DNA of 64,000 nt, from positions 22,263 through 86,262 of the forward strand of contig NZ_LWQU01000185.1 of NCBI RefSeq assembly GCF_001650635.1. Direction: 5' to 3'. Below the pieces are notes generated by a model. That model worked only from the letters and a program-made list of their open reading frames with translations, ran no database searches and was not told where the DNA came from. Every line of letters begins with the position of its first letter. The first letter of the stretch is position 1. This document shows positions 26,663-35,414 of this stretch, piece after piece. The position numbers were made by a program, and so were the translations under genes. The DNA comes from Magnetospirillum moscoviense. Lineage in GTDB: Bacteria > Pseudomonadota > Alphaproteobacteria > Rhodospirillales > Magnetospirillaceae.

Positions 26663-27133
26663 ATGAAGGCCTTCTATGCTTCGCTCGATCTTGGCTGCTC
26701 CAGTCTGGTGACCCAGCAATTGCAGCACATGGCTATCGGCGCCACCGCCACCCAGAAGGGCGGCCGGGTGACCTATTACCTGACGGAAAGCCTCGAGACC
26801 CTGGTGCACCAGACCTTCCTGCGCCTGAAGCTGAAAGAGATGATGCCGATCGACGGCCTGATCTTCTTTCGGATGCAGCAGTTTCTGTATGGCGGCGGCT
26901 TCGACTATGCCTTTCTCGGGGAAATCCTGGACCGGGGGATCGAGGTCCATTTCGCCCGCGAGGGATTCTCGCTTTACACCCCTGCCAATCTCGAGACGGC
27001 CTTCCCGGTGATTCACACCACCGAATTGCTGCAGACATCGGACATCGGCGCGGCGCTTCAAAGCCTGTTCGGCACCGATTTCCGCATGGCCTTGCCGCGC
27101 GCCGATCATTGGGACGCCCAGCCGCCGCGCTAG
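26663..27133 (+). CDS. Small sporadic-carbohydrate-cluster partner protein
   Basis: The product has 156 residues, with no signal peptide or membrane segment. It resembles the LIC12192-type proteins that accompany the 2OG-Fe(II) oxygenase in carbohydrate clusters; this comparison is from memory. The central IDGLIFFRMQQFLYGG and terminal FRMALPRADHWD segments are aromatic-rich. Function is unknown, but pairing with the oxygenase, 27 bases upstream, suggests a subunit or the next enzyme of one sugar modification. AAGGGA precedes the ATG by about 7 bases. Confidence 0.6.
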   Translation: MKAFYASLDLGCSSLVTQQLQHMAIGATATQKGGRVTYYLTESLETLVHQTFLRLKLKEMMPIDGLIFFRMQQFLYGGGFDYAFLGEILDRGIEVHFAREGFSLYTPANLETAFPVIHTTELLQTSDIGAALQSLFGTDFRMALPRADHWDAQPPR

Positions 27134-27322
27134 GTCTTATGTTTGGCCCGTGCCGGGCCGTTCAGGCGCCGCTCGGGCTAGTCGCGTGTTCACGTTTGGC
27201 GTGAAAACGCTAAGCAAGCGGGGCCGCAAGACCTGGCCAAAAATCAAATCTTAAGATTTGCCATGCAGAATTTCTCGAATTTCTGCAAGCATTTCGCGGC
27301 GCCCGCACATCGTGAGCGAGTA

Positions 27323-28849
27323 ATGATCGAGCGATTTCCCGTCTCCCCTTGGCTTCCCATCGTCATCGCAAGTATTTTGGTGACCTACGCCTTCTGGCGC
27401 GGCATCCAGCAGAAGCGTCACCGCCTGCTCGATGGCGGTGCGGTCGGCTGGATCATCGAGGCTTTCGCCATCGTGCTGTCCGACATGGTCTATCGCGGCG
27501 GCAACAACTACGTGGCCCTGACCGAGGTGCGCGATTCGCTTTATCAATCGGGGCTCGACTTCCTGAAATGGAAGGAAGGCTATCATCCCGAGCCCGAGCT
27601 GGTGGACCAGGCGCTGAAGGTCGCGGCGACCCTTCCCATCGAAAAGGCCATCGTCAGCCGTCATTCCTTCACCCAGCACGACAACGGCATTATCGACTAC
27701 ATCAAGTTCTCGTTTCGGCTGTTCGGCAAGAACATCCTGTCCTTGTATCTGGGCTATTACCTGATCTTTTCGGCCGCCGTCGTCGCCGGCTGCGTGGCCT
27801 TCTTCGACACCCCCTGGGTGTTGTGGGTCATGGTCACCGCTTTGGTCGGCTTCGTCTTGATGCTGGACAAGACCACCATCATGGGCGGCACGGAAATCGT
27901 GTCCGAGAATAACCAGCGCTTCCTGTCGACCTTCGCCATGATCCCCTCGTTGCACGGCATGGCCATTTCGATGATCGACATGGCCGCCACGCCGCTGCAG
28001 ATCGGTCTGGTGGTGGTCCAGGCCTTGATCCTGCATCTGGCGGTGTCGTCGCGCCCGACCAGCAATTGGATGGTGCTGCCGGCCGTGATGGTCTGGGCCG
28101 CCGGCCTGTACTCGTCGCCGCTGCCCTTGCCGGACGCCCTGTGGAACGGCGGCGGCTGGGCCATTCCCCTGATGATCGCCGTGGTCATCGCCGTCGAATG
28201 GCGCCGCCGCGACCGCATGCACCGGGTCTATTACTCGGATTACGCCACCAATACCTATATGCGCTGGCACGGCGCTTATCTGGGCTTCACCCTGGACGAG
28301 GAAACCTGGAACGCCAACCGGCTGCCCAACCAGGCCCCGGTTCGCAACGACGAGAACGGGGTGTTCGCCGTCCGCGCTTGGGTCGAGGCCGATCCCGCCC
28401 GCGCCTGCGACCTGCAAGAGCCCGACAAGATGTTCTGTCCGTTCCAGCTGGGGGCCCGCTGGGGCCTTTACGGCCGCCTGATCAAAGAGGTCTGCCTGGA
28501 ATACATGCGCAAGAACCGCCACACCTTGTTGCGGCTTTATCTGATCTTGAAGCCGCGATCCTTCATCCAGGTCATGGGCGAGGTGTTGAAGCCGTTATGG
28601 GCGATGCCGGCCCCGCGCCATCTGATCGTGCTGGCCGCCTTGGTGGTGGCGGTGATCGGCGTGGCTGCCACCTTGCCGGCCGCCATGGTGCCGCTGGTCG
28701 GCCTGATGGCCGTGGCGATGCTGGCCTGCATGCCGCTGCCGCAGATCTGGGCTTATTCCATTGCCCACGGCCTGGTCGACAATGTCTGGACCACCTTGTT
28801 TGCCTTTCCGCTTATCGTCAGCCTGGCGATCATCGTGGCCATGACCTAG
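27323..28849 (+). CDS. Polytopic membrane protein of unknown function
   Basis: The product has 508 residues and about nine or ten hydrophobic segments (for example LPIVIASILVTYAFW near the N-terminus, IAVVIAVEW mid-protein and two adjacent helices near residues 440-490). A long cytosolic-looking loop between about 300 and 420 is charged and contains no recognisable active site. I do not recognise a family; it is not a Wzx, Wzy or WaaL type I can identify. I prefer the ATG at 27323; an ATG 20 codons earlier sits among inverted repeats. The 129 bases before it (27134-27262) contain small palindromes such as AAATCTTAAGATTT and no gene. Confidence 0.65.
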   Translation: MIERFPVSPWLPIVIASILVTYAFWRGIQQKRHRLLDGGAVGWIIEAFAIVLSDMVYRGGNNYVALTEVRDSLYQSGLDFLKWKEGYHPEPELVDQALKVAATLPIEKAIVSRHSFTQHDNGIIDYIKFSFRLFGKNILSLYLGYYLIFSAAVVAGCVAFFDTPWVLWVMVTALVGFVLMLDKTTIMGGTEIVSENNQRFLSTFAMIPSLHGMAISMIDMAATPLQIGLVVVQALILHLAVSSRPTSNWMVLPAVMVWAAGLYSSPLPLPDALWNGGGWAIPLMIAVVIAVEWRRRDRMHRVYYSDYATNTYMRWHGAYLGFTLDEETWNANRLPNQAPVRNDENGVFAVRAWVEADPARACDLQEPDKMFCPFQLGARWGLYGRLIKEVCLEYMRKNRHTLLRLYLILKPRSFIQVMGEVLKPLWAMPAPRHLIVLAALVVAVIGVAATLPAAMVPLVGLMAVAMLACMPLPQIWAYSIAHGLVDNVWTTLFAFPLIVSLAIIVAMT

Positions 28850-28857
28850 TGTCCTGC

Positions 28858-28886
28858 CCCCGAAATTCGCATGGCGAATTCCGGGG
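28858..28886 (+). terminator. Hairpin after the membrane protein gene
   Basis: Arms of 13 bases (CCCCGAAATTCGC and GCGAATTCCGGGG) pair with one mismatch around an ATG loop, 9 bases after the stop codon. There is no T run, so it may stabilise the 3' end or act with Rho rather than terminate alone. It shares the AATTCGCA core with the hairpin that follows. Confidence 0.5.
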
Positions 28887-28913
28887 ATAAGCAGGCCACT
28901 CATTTGTTGAATT

Positions 28914-28965
28914 GTGTTGTGATTCTGTAATTCGCAATGTCATGCGAATTTCAGAATCACAACAC
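28914..28965. repeat. Long near-perfect inverted repeat upstream of rfbG
   Basis: Two 23-base arms (28914-28936 and 28943-28965) match at 22 of 23 positions around a 6-base loop, an unusually long cruciform-capable element. It ends 4 bases before the AGGAG ribosome-binding site of rfbG, so in an mRNA it would form a stem right against translation initiation. It could also be a mobile palindromic element. Confidence 0.8.
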
Positions 28966-28985
28966 TAGCAGGAGCCTTGTCTTCG

Positions 28986-30050
28986 ATGCGCCACCTGGCC
29001 GAAAGCTACAAGGACAGTACCGTCCTGGTCACCGGCCATACCGGCTTCAAGGGGGCATGGCTGTGCGGCTGGCTGGGGCGGCTGGGCGCCAAGGTGGTGG
29101 GGGTCAGCCTGCCCCCCGATTCGGATTTGGCCCAGGAAGCGCTGTTCGCGCCGCCGGTGGCGTGCGCCCATGCCATTGATCTGCGCGATGCCGACGCCAC
29201 CCGACGGGTGCTGGCCGAGGAAAGGCCGGAACTGATCTTTCATTTCGCCGCGCAATCGCTGGTCCGCCGCTCGCACGCGGTGCCGTTGGAAACCTTCGCC
29301 GTCAACGTGATGGCCACCGCCAACCTGCTGGAAGCGGCTCGCTCGGTTTCGGGCCTCAAGGGGGTGGTGGTCGCCACCACCGACAAGGTCTATCGCAACG
29401 ACGAGCGGGGACGGCCATTCACCGAGACCGACCCGCTGGGCGACGGCGCGCCCTATAACGCCAGCAAGGTCTGCACCGAAATGGTGGCCGAGACGTGGCG
29501 GGACTCGTTTCTTCGCACCCAAGGGATCGGCGTCGCGGTGGTTCGCGCCGGCAATGTCATCGGCGGCGGTGACTGGGCCGCCGACCGTCTGGTTCCCGAT
29601 CTGGTCAAGGCCTTCCTGGCCGGGCAGCCGGCAATGTTGCGCAACCCGACGGCGACGCGGCCCTGGCAGCATGTGCTGGACGCGCTGCAGGCCTATCTGC
29701 TGCTGGGCCAGCGGCTGCTGGTGGGCGACGGGCTCGCTTCGGCGGCATGGAATGTCGGCCCCGACCCCGACGGCCATGTGACCGTCCTCGAACTGGCGCG
29801 CTGCCTGCAGGAAAGCTGGCCGGGGGCGGCGCTGACGGTGCAGGGCGATGGCGGGCCGGCCGAGGCCGGCCAATTGTGCCTGGACAGCGGCAAGCTGCGG
29901 GCAGCCTTCGGATTTTCGCCGCGCCTGAATCTGGCCCGGTCGGTCGAGGCCACGGCGGCATGGTATGGTGCGGTGTTGCGCGACGGTCGGCCGGCCATCG
30001 ACATGACCTTGCGGCAAATCGACGCCTATATGACGGGAGACAATCCATGA
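28986..30050 (+). CDS. rfbG: CDP-glucose 4,6-dehydratase
   Basis: The product has 354 residues and is an extended short-chain dehydrogenase/reductase that converts CDP-D-glucose to CDP-4-keto-6-deoxy-D-glucose. VTGHTGFKGAWL binds NAD; the catalytic Tyr-Lys pair is in PYNASKVCTE; RAGNVIGGGDWAADRLVPD and NPTATRPWQHV are diagnostic of RfbG. I chose the ATG at 28986; a TTG at 28977 lies too close to the AGGAG (28970-28974). The partner cytidylyltransferase rfbF is 6.6 kb away on the opposite strand. The stop overlaps the next start as ATGA. Confidence 0.93.
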   Translation: MRHLAESYKDSTVLVTGHTGFKGAWLCGWLGRLGAKVVGVSLPPDSDLAQEALFAPPVACAHAIDLRDADATRRVLAEERPELIFHFAAQSLVRRSHAVPLETFAVNVMATANLLEAARSVSGLKGVVVATTDKVYRNDERGRPFTETDPLGDGAPYNASKVCTEMVAETWRDSFLRTQGIGVAVVRAGNVIGGGDWAADRLVPDLVKAFLAGQPAMLRNPTATRPWQHVLDALQAYLLLGQRLLVGDGLASAAWNVGPDPDGHVTVLELARCLQESWPGAALTVQGDGGPAEAGQLCLDSGKLRAAFGFSPRLNLARSVEATAAWYGAVLRDGRPAIDMTLRQIDAYMTGDNP

Positions 30051-31108
30051 CCCCTTCGGATGCGGCGCCCAGGCGGAAGCTGCTGTCGGTCATCGTGCCG
30101 GTCTATAACGAGATCGACAATGTCGGTCCCTTGTGCGCCGAGGTCGCCCGGGTGATGGCCGACCTGGCCAACGAGTGGGATTACGAGCTGATCTTCACCG
30201 ACAACCATTCGGAAGACGGCACCTTTACCCGGCTGGCGGACATGGCGGCCCAGGACTCCCGCATTCGGGCCTATCGCTTCTCGCGCAATTTCGGTTTCCA
30301 GCGATCGATCCTGTCGGGCTACCGCCTGGCCCGGGGCGATGCCGCGGTCCAGCTCGATTGCGACCTGCAAGATCCGCCCGACATGATCCCCACCTTCCTG
30401 TGTCTGTGGAAGGCGGGCTACAAGGTGGTGTACGGGATACGCCGCAAGCGCCAGGAAATTGTCTCGCTGCGCTATGCCCGCGAGGTGTTCTATCGCCTGC
30501 TCAACTGGCTGGCCGAGCATCCCATTCCGGTCCAGGCCGGCGATTTCCGCCTGATCGACCGGGTGGTCATCGACCTGTTGAGCCAATATGACGATCACTC
30601 GCCCTATATCCGGGGATTCATCGCCTCGCTCGGGCTCGAGCAGGTGGGGGTGGCCTATGACCGCGACGCGCGCGAACGCGGGCAAAGCAAGTTCCCGCTG
30701 AACCGACTGACCGGACTGGCGGTCGATGCCATTGTCACCAACTCCATCGTTCCGCTGCGGCTGGCCAGCCTGGCCGGTGCGGTCTGTTCGGTGTTGGCGA
30801 CCCTGGGGGCCGGAATCTATTTGCTGCTGAAGCTGACCTCGGGTCCCGGCCAATGGCCCAGCGGCTTCGCCACCATCATGGTGATGATCCTGGTCAGCAC
30901 GGCGATGAACGCCATCTTCTTCGGCATCCTGGGCGAATATGTCGGCCGCATCTTTATGCAATTGCGCAAGCGCCCGTTAAGCATCGTCGAAACCTGCATC
31001 GACCCCCATGCCGAGACGGTCCGGCCGGCCGGCAGCGATTTCCGCAACGCCATGGTCATCGTGCCCCACCCCGAAGCGCCCAAGCCTTCGCCGGGCGGCG
31101 GCGAATGA
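30047..31108 (+). CDS. GtrB/ArnC-type membrane glycosyltransferase, family 2
   Basis: The product has 353 residues. The N-terminal GT-A domain starts LLSVIVPVYNEIDNVGP and carries the metal-binding DCDLQDPPDM near residue 104; SRNFGFQRSI and RGQSKFPLNRL are typical of dolichol/undecaprenyl-phosphate sugar transferases. Two transmembrane helices follow (around 240-265 and 285-310). Such enzymes move a sugar from a nucleotide to undecaprenyl phosphate on the inner membrane for later glycan modification. It overlaps rfbG (ATGA) and the next methyltransferase (ATGA), so it may use the deoxysugar made by this operon. Confidence 0.88.
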   Translation: MTPSDAAPRRKLLSVIVPVYNEIDNVGPLCAEVARVMADLANEWDYELIFTDNHSEDGTFTRLADMAAQDSRIRAYRFSRNFGFQRSILSGYRLARGDAAVQLDCDLQDPPDMIPTFLCLWKAGYKVVYGIRRKRQEIVSLRYAREVFYRLLNWLAEHPIPVQAGDFRLIDRVVIDLLSQYDDHSPYIRGFIASLGLEQVGVAYDRDARERGQSKFPLNRLTGLAVDAIVTNSIVPLRLASLAGAVCSVLATLGAGIYLLLKLTSGPGQWPSGFATIMVMILVSTAMNAIFFGILGEYVGRIFMQLRKRPLSIVETCIDPHAETVRPAGSDFRNAMVIVPHPEAPKPSPGGGE

Positions 31109-31824
31109 CCGGGACCGACTTCGACCGTCATGCCGGCGACTACCGGCACGAGGTCAACGAAAGCCTGAGCGGGTTCGGCACCGACATCGACCGGTTGGCC
31201 GACAGCAAGGCGGCCTTGATCGGCGAGGTGCTGGGGGGCGATCGCCTGGCGCGCGCCAGGGTGCTGGATGTCGGCTGCGGTATCGGGCTGATCTGCCGCC
31301 GCCTGATCGATCGGGTGGCCCAGATGCACGGAACCGATATCAGCGCCGCCAGCCTGGAGCAGGCGGCCAAGGCGTGCCCGCGCGGCCATTTCCAGGCCTA
31401 TGACGGCGTCACCTTTCCTTATCCCGACGCAACCTTCGATCTGGTCTTCGCGGTCAACGTCTTTCACCATATCCCGGTGGCGGCCCGCCCCGCCATGGCC
31501 GCCGAGATGGCCCGCGTCGCCGCATTCGATGGATTCGTGCTGATCGTCGAACACAATCCGGCTAACCCGGTGACCCGGCGCATCGTCGATTCCTGCCCGC
31601 TGGACGATGGGGCGATCCTGCTGAAGGCCGCCGAAAGCCGGGCCTTGCTTTCCGGGGCCGGGCTGGCCGGGGTCTCGACCCGATATTTCGGCTTCGTGCC
31701 CTGGCGCGGCCCGATGGTGGACCGGTGGGAAGGATTGCTGGCCCGCCTGCCTTTGGGGGCGCAGTATCTTTGCCGGGCGGCCAAGCCGCAATGCTGGCGT
31801 TCGCCGGCCAACGGCCTATCATAG
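31105..31824 (+). CDS. SAM-dependent methyltransferase
   Basis: The product has 239 residues, class I methyltransferase. Motif I is VLDVGCGIGLICRRL (about residues 53-67), then HGTDISAASLEQA, and LVFAVNVFHHIPVA marks motif IV. The substrate is not indicated; position between a GtrB-like transferase and a radical SAM gene suggests sugar or lipid-linked sugar methylation. It overlaps the previous gene by 4 bases and the next begins 6 bases later. Confidence 0.82.
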   Translation: MTGTDFDRHAGDYRHEVNESLSGFGTDIDRLADSKAALIGEVLGGDRLARARVLDVGCGIGLICRRLIDRVAQMHGTDISAASLEQAAKACPRGHFQAYDGVTFPYPDATFDLVFAVNVFHHIPVAARPAMAAEMARVAAFDGFVLIVEHNPANPVTRRIVDSCPLDDGAILLKAAESRALLSGAGLAGVSTRYFGFVPWRGPMVDRWEGLLARLPLGAQYLCRAAKPQCWRSPANGLS

Positions 31825-31830
31825 GGCGCC

Positions 31831-33474
31831 ATGGACAAGGACAGCCATCCCCAGCCCGTCAAGGCCGACAAGCGCGCCCTGTCCGACGTGCTGGCCCGCC
31901 ATGCCGCCGCGCCGGGCGAGACCCGCCGCGTCCAATTGCTGCGGCCCTTTGCCGTTCTGTCCAAGAACACCTACAGCGCGCCGGTGCAGCCGCCGATCGG
32001 CGTTGCCTATCTGGCGGCGCTGGTCGAGCGGGCCGGCTATCCGGTCGGCATCATCGACGCCATCGGCGAGGACATCTTGCGCATCGAGCCTTCGGCCGAC
32101 GGCAGCTGCAATCTGCAAGGATTGCCGACCGAGGCCATCTTGGCCCGCATCGCGCCCGACACCGCCATCCTGGGCGTGTCGTTGATGTTCTCGCTGGAAT
32201 GGCTGCAGCAGCGGGACTTGATCCGCCGCATCCGCCGTGCCTTTCCCAAGCTGATCATCGTCGCCGGCGGCGAGCACGTCACCGCCCTGGCGGACTATCT
32301 GCTGACCGATTGCCCCGAGATCGACTATCTGGTGGCCGGCGAGGGCGACGTCACCTTGCTGGCCCTGGTCCACAACCTGCTGGATGGCCAGCCGGTGGAT
32401 GACATCCCCGGCCTGGTCTTTCGCCGGCCCGACGGCACCGTGGTCAATAACGGCCTGGGCGCGCGCATCGCCAATGTCGATCAATTGCCCTATCCGGCCT
32501 GGCACCTTTTGCCGGTAACCAACTATTTCATCGACAATTGGACCGGCGGCATCGCCACCGGCCGCAACATGATCATCATGGCCACCAGGGGCTGCCCCTA
32601 TCAGTGCACCTTCTGCTCGAATCCCGGCATGTGGACGACGCGCTATCAGATGCGCGACCCGGCCGGCGTGCTGGACGAGATCCAGTGGCTGATCGACACC
32701 TACCAGGCAACCAGCATCGATTTCTGCGACCTGACCGCCATCGTCAAGAAGGATTGGGTGCTGGAATTCTGCCGGCAGATGAAGGCGCGCGGCATGCGCT
32801 TCACCTGGCAATTGCCGTCGGGCACCCGATCCGAGGCCATGGACCACGAGGTCCTGCAGGCCATCTTCGAGGCCGGCTGCCGGCTGGTGGTGCTGGCCCC
32901 GGAAAGCGGCTCGGAACGCACGCTGAAGACCATCAAGAAGAAGGTCAGCCTGGCGCGTGTCACCGACAGCATCCGCCAGGCGGTTAGGATCGGCCACACG
33001 GTGAAGGTCAATCTGGTGATCGGCTTCCCCGACGAGCGCTTGTCCGACGTGGTGAAGACGTTCCTTTATGCCATACGCTGCGCCTTGATCGGGGCGGATG
33101 ATTGCAACATCGCCATCTTCACCCCCTATCCCGGCTCGGAAATCTTCCACGACCTGCGCCGGCGCGGCATCATCGCCCGCATCGACGACACCTTCTTCCA
33201 CAATCTTTTGATCCAGTTCGACATGACCTCGACCGCCTGCTACGCCGATCATGTCCCCGGCTGGTTCCTGGCCCTGGTTCGGCTGGTCGGGCAGTCGCTG
33301 TTCTATTCACTGGCCTATCTGACCCGGCCGCGCCGGCTGGTGCGGCTGGTGGCCAGCATGCGGGCCGAGAAGTTCCACGCCCACAATCTGTTCGAGCAGC
33401 GCATCCACGACTTCGTGGTCCGCCGCCGCCTGAATTCCCAGGTCAGGCCAGAGGGGCGCCAAGCAGGTCCTTGA
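31831..33474 (+). CDS. Cobalamin-binding-domain radical SAM protein
   Basis: The product has 547 residues. Residues about 35-180 form a B12-binding-like Rossmann domain (QPPIGVAYLAALVERAGY, AGGEHVTALADYLL), and the radical SAM motif CPYQCTFC is at 255-262. A 4Fe-4S cluster on C255, C259 and C262 would cleave S-adenosylmethionine. This B12-radical SAM class often performs C-methylation, ring formation or other difficult chemistry. A C-terminal hydrophobic segment (LVGQSLFYSLAYL) suggests membrane contact. It is last in the rfbG operon and its tail overlaps the convergent next gene by 32 bases. Substrate unknown, probably the glycan. Confidence 0.88.
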   Translation: MDKDSHPQPVKADKRALSDVLARHAAAPGETRRVQLLRPFAVLSKNTYSAPVQPPIGVAYLAALVERAGYPVGIIDAIGEDILRIEPSADGSCNLQGLPTEAILARIAPDTAILGVSLMFSLEWLQQRDLIRRIRRAFPKLIIVAGGEHVTALADYLLTDCPEIDYLVAGEGDVTLLALVHNLLDGQPVDDIPGLVFRRPDGTVVNNGLGARIANVDQLPYPAWHLLPVTNYFIDNWTGGIATGRNMIIMATRGCPYQCTFCSNPGMWTTRYQMRDPAGVLDEIQWLIDTYQATSIDFCDLTAIVKKDWVLEFCRQMKARGMRFTWQLPSGTRSEAMDHEVLQAIFEAGCRLVVLAPESGSERTLKTIKKKVSLARVTDSIRQAVRIGHTVKVNLVIGFPDERLSDVVKTFLYAIRCALIGADDCNIAIFTPYPGSEIFHDLRRRGIIARIDDTFFHNLLIQFDMTSTACYADHVPGWFLALVRLVGQSLFYSLAYLTRPRRLVRLVASMRAEKFHAHNLFEQRIHDFVVRRRLNSQVRPEGRQAGP

Positions 33475-34546
33475 ACCCGGTCCCGACATCGGCGGAAAAT
33501 TGCTCGATGGCGGTGATGGTCCCGAAAACCTCGGACAGGAATTCCTGCGACTCGGTCCAGGCCCGGGCGCGCACCGCATCGGGTACGGCGCCGTCATGCA
33601 GCCAGATGGGGCTGTGGACAAAGCGGCGGTGGAAGTCGTCGGCATTGTTGATGGCCCAATTGGCGACGTCGAACGGCTTGGCGTGGTTGACGCAGGGCTT
33701 GTCGTTGCGGCGGCGCTTGAACGGCATCGGTTCCAGCATCAGGAAGTCGTCGGAATCCTCGACCACCGCGCAATCCTCGTAATCGACGGCCAGACGGACG
33801 AAATCGCCGTCGATGCCGAAGGTGAAGTTCGACCCGTCCCGCCGGGGATGGACGAAATAAGGCGTCGGGTGCCACGAGCGCAGCAGCAGGCCATGGCCGT
33901 CCAGCGGCCAATACATCTGCGACGGCCATTGGGTGAAGCCGTCCTGGCCCAGGATGTGGGCGGCGGAATGGTCGTGGATATGGCCCATGGCCAGGCGGAT
34001 CGTGTCCCGAGGCGCCAGGTCCAGCCGGCCGGCCAGCAGGTCCTGGCCTCGGCCGGCGGCGATTTCGGCGCGGATCAGGGCCGGCACGAAACTGTGCATG
34101 TTGAGCGAGATGCCGGCGCTGTGGATCGAGCGCTTGCCGGCCTGGGCCAACTTGGCCACCGTCCGAAACGAGCCGTCGGCCAGGATGGTATCGGGATAGA
34201 CGCTGCAGATGGCGGCGTCTTGTTCCCAGGCGTGGGCGATCAGATGGTGATGGGTCTGCACCATGATCTTGTAGGACAGGTTCTGGTCGTCGGCGGCCTG
34301 CCGGATGCTGTCGTCGTCGATGACGATGATCTTGGGGGTTGCCACCTCGCACAGGCGCCGATAGGCCGGCGAGCGCTCGATGCGGTCGCTGTCGGCGCGG
34401 GGCGAATAGATGTGGAACTCGACCGGAGCCAGCCCGGCCATGGCCGGGATGTTGCCGGGCGCCATCAACGAGGGCAGGGTGAAGTTGACGAAGTGGAAGG
34501 TGTATTCCTTGCCCCACACCGCCGTCGTGAAAATGACCTTTCGCAT
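33443..34546 (-). CDS. Unknown protein, possibly glycosyltransferase-like
   Basis: The product has 367 residues and no signal peptide or membrane segment. The N-terminus (MRKVIFTTAVWGKEY) and the acidic clusters KIIVIDDDSIRQ and SVYPDTILADGS look like a GT-A nucleotide-sugar fold with a possible metal-binding acidic motif, but I cannot assign a family. It is the last gene of a five-gene minus-strand operon headed by a radical SAM gene and rfbF. Its 3' end overlaps the opposite-strand radical SAM gene by 32 bases. Confidence 0.65.
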   Translation of the reverse strand: MRKVIFTTAVWGKEYTFHFVNFTLPSLMAPGNIPAMAGLAPVEFHIYSPRADSDRIERSPAYRRLCEVATPKIIVIDDDSIRQAADDQNLSYKIMVQTHHHLIAHAWEQDAAICSVYPDTILADGSFRTVAKLAQAGKRSIHSAGISLNMHSFVPALIRAEIAAGRGQDLLAGRLDLAPRDTIRLAMGHIHDHSAAHILGQDGFTQWPSQMYWPLDGHGLLLRSWHPTPYFVHPRRDGSNFTFGIDGDFVRLAVDYEDCAVVEDSDDFLMLEPMPFKRRRNDKPCVNHAKPFDVANWAINNADDFHRRFVHSPIWLHDGAVPDAVRARAWTESQEFLSEVFGTITAIEQFSADVGTGFKDLLGAPLA

Positions 34547-34598
34547 GTCCCGCGTCCCCGTTCGCTGTTCGCCAGGAATAGCATCCCTGGTCCGCCCG

Positions 34599-35414
34599 TC
34601 AAGAAGCCTTCAGCACCGATCCGATCCAGTCCAGCACCCCGTCCAGCGCCTTGCGCGACCCGCCCAGCAGCGCTTCGGGCGAGCGCGGCAAGCTGGCGCG
34701 GTTCTCCTCGGCCTCGGGGTGGGGCAGGGCGCCGATCTGCAGGCGGTCCAGGGTGGCGAAGCGGGCAAAGGCGGCCTGGGCCAGCTCGCGCAGCCGGATC
34801 GCGTCGCCGCTGCTGAGGTCCAATCCAGCGGGGAAGCTCCACTCCATCGCCAGCAAATGCGCCAGGGCGGCGGCGATGTCATCGACATGGTGATATTCCC
34901 GCCACTGCGTGCCCGCCGACATGCGAAAGCTTTGGCCCGCCGCCAGCGCGGCGATCATCTGGCCCAGGAACATGTGGGGCGCCGGCCGGCCGCCATACAG
35001 CGTGTGCAGGCGCACATGCAGGTGGCGCTCGGGCGGCAGCATCGCGCGCAGCCGCTGTGCCAGCCGCGTCTTCGAGGCGACATAGGCATTGGTCGCCTCC
35101 ATGCGCTCGGCATGTTCCATCACCGTCCCGATGGTCAGGTAACGGATGGCCGGGTTGCCCATGGTCGCCTCGACCAGCCGGCAGGGGCCGGCATGGTTGG
35201 CCTCGTCCAGTGCCTCGGGCGAGGCCCCGGCATCGGTCAGGCCGTTGGCGAACACGATGTCGCAGGCTTCGACGCCCGCAAGCGGCAGGGGGGGCGAGTC
35301 CTTCAGCATCGACCAGGGCAAGGCGGTCACGCTGGCGGCCTCGGAGGTCAGGCGTCGATGCAGGGCGGACCCCAGATTGCCGCCGGCACCAAACAGCAGG
35401 ACCGGGCGCGGCAC
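34599..35414 (-). CDS. NAD-dependent sugar epimerase/reductase-like protein
   Basis: The product has 271 residues and an extended SDR fold: FGAGGNLGSALHRRL at the start binds the dinucleotide, and a Tyr-x3-Lys pair is present in NAYVASKTRLAQ. HVDDIAAALAHLL is a family landmark after the active site. It probably reduces or epimerises a nucleotide sugar, perhaps the CDP-4-keto-6-deoxy product of rfbG. The start is GTG at 35414, directly against the stop of the upstream gene, with GGGGCG as a plausible ribosome site. Confidence 0.82.
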   Translation of the reverse strand: MPRPVLLFGAGGNLGSALHRRLTSEAASVTALPWSMLKDSPPLPLAGVEACDIVFANGLTDAGASPEALDEANHAGPCRLVEATMGNPAIRYLTIGTVMEHAERMEATNAYVASKTRLAQRLRAMLPPERHLHVRLHTLYGGRPAPHMFLGQMIAALAAGQSFRMSAGTQWREYHHVDDIAAALAHLLAMEWSFPAGLDLSSGDAIRLRELAQAAFARFATLDRLQIGALPHPEAEENRASLPRSPEALLGGSRKALDGVLDWIGSVLKAS

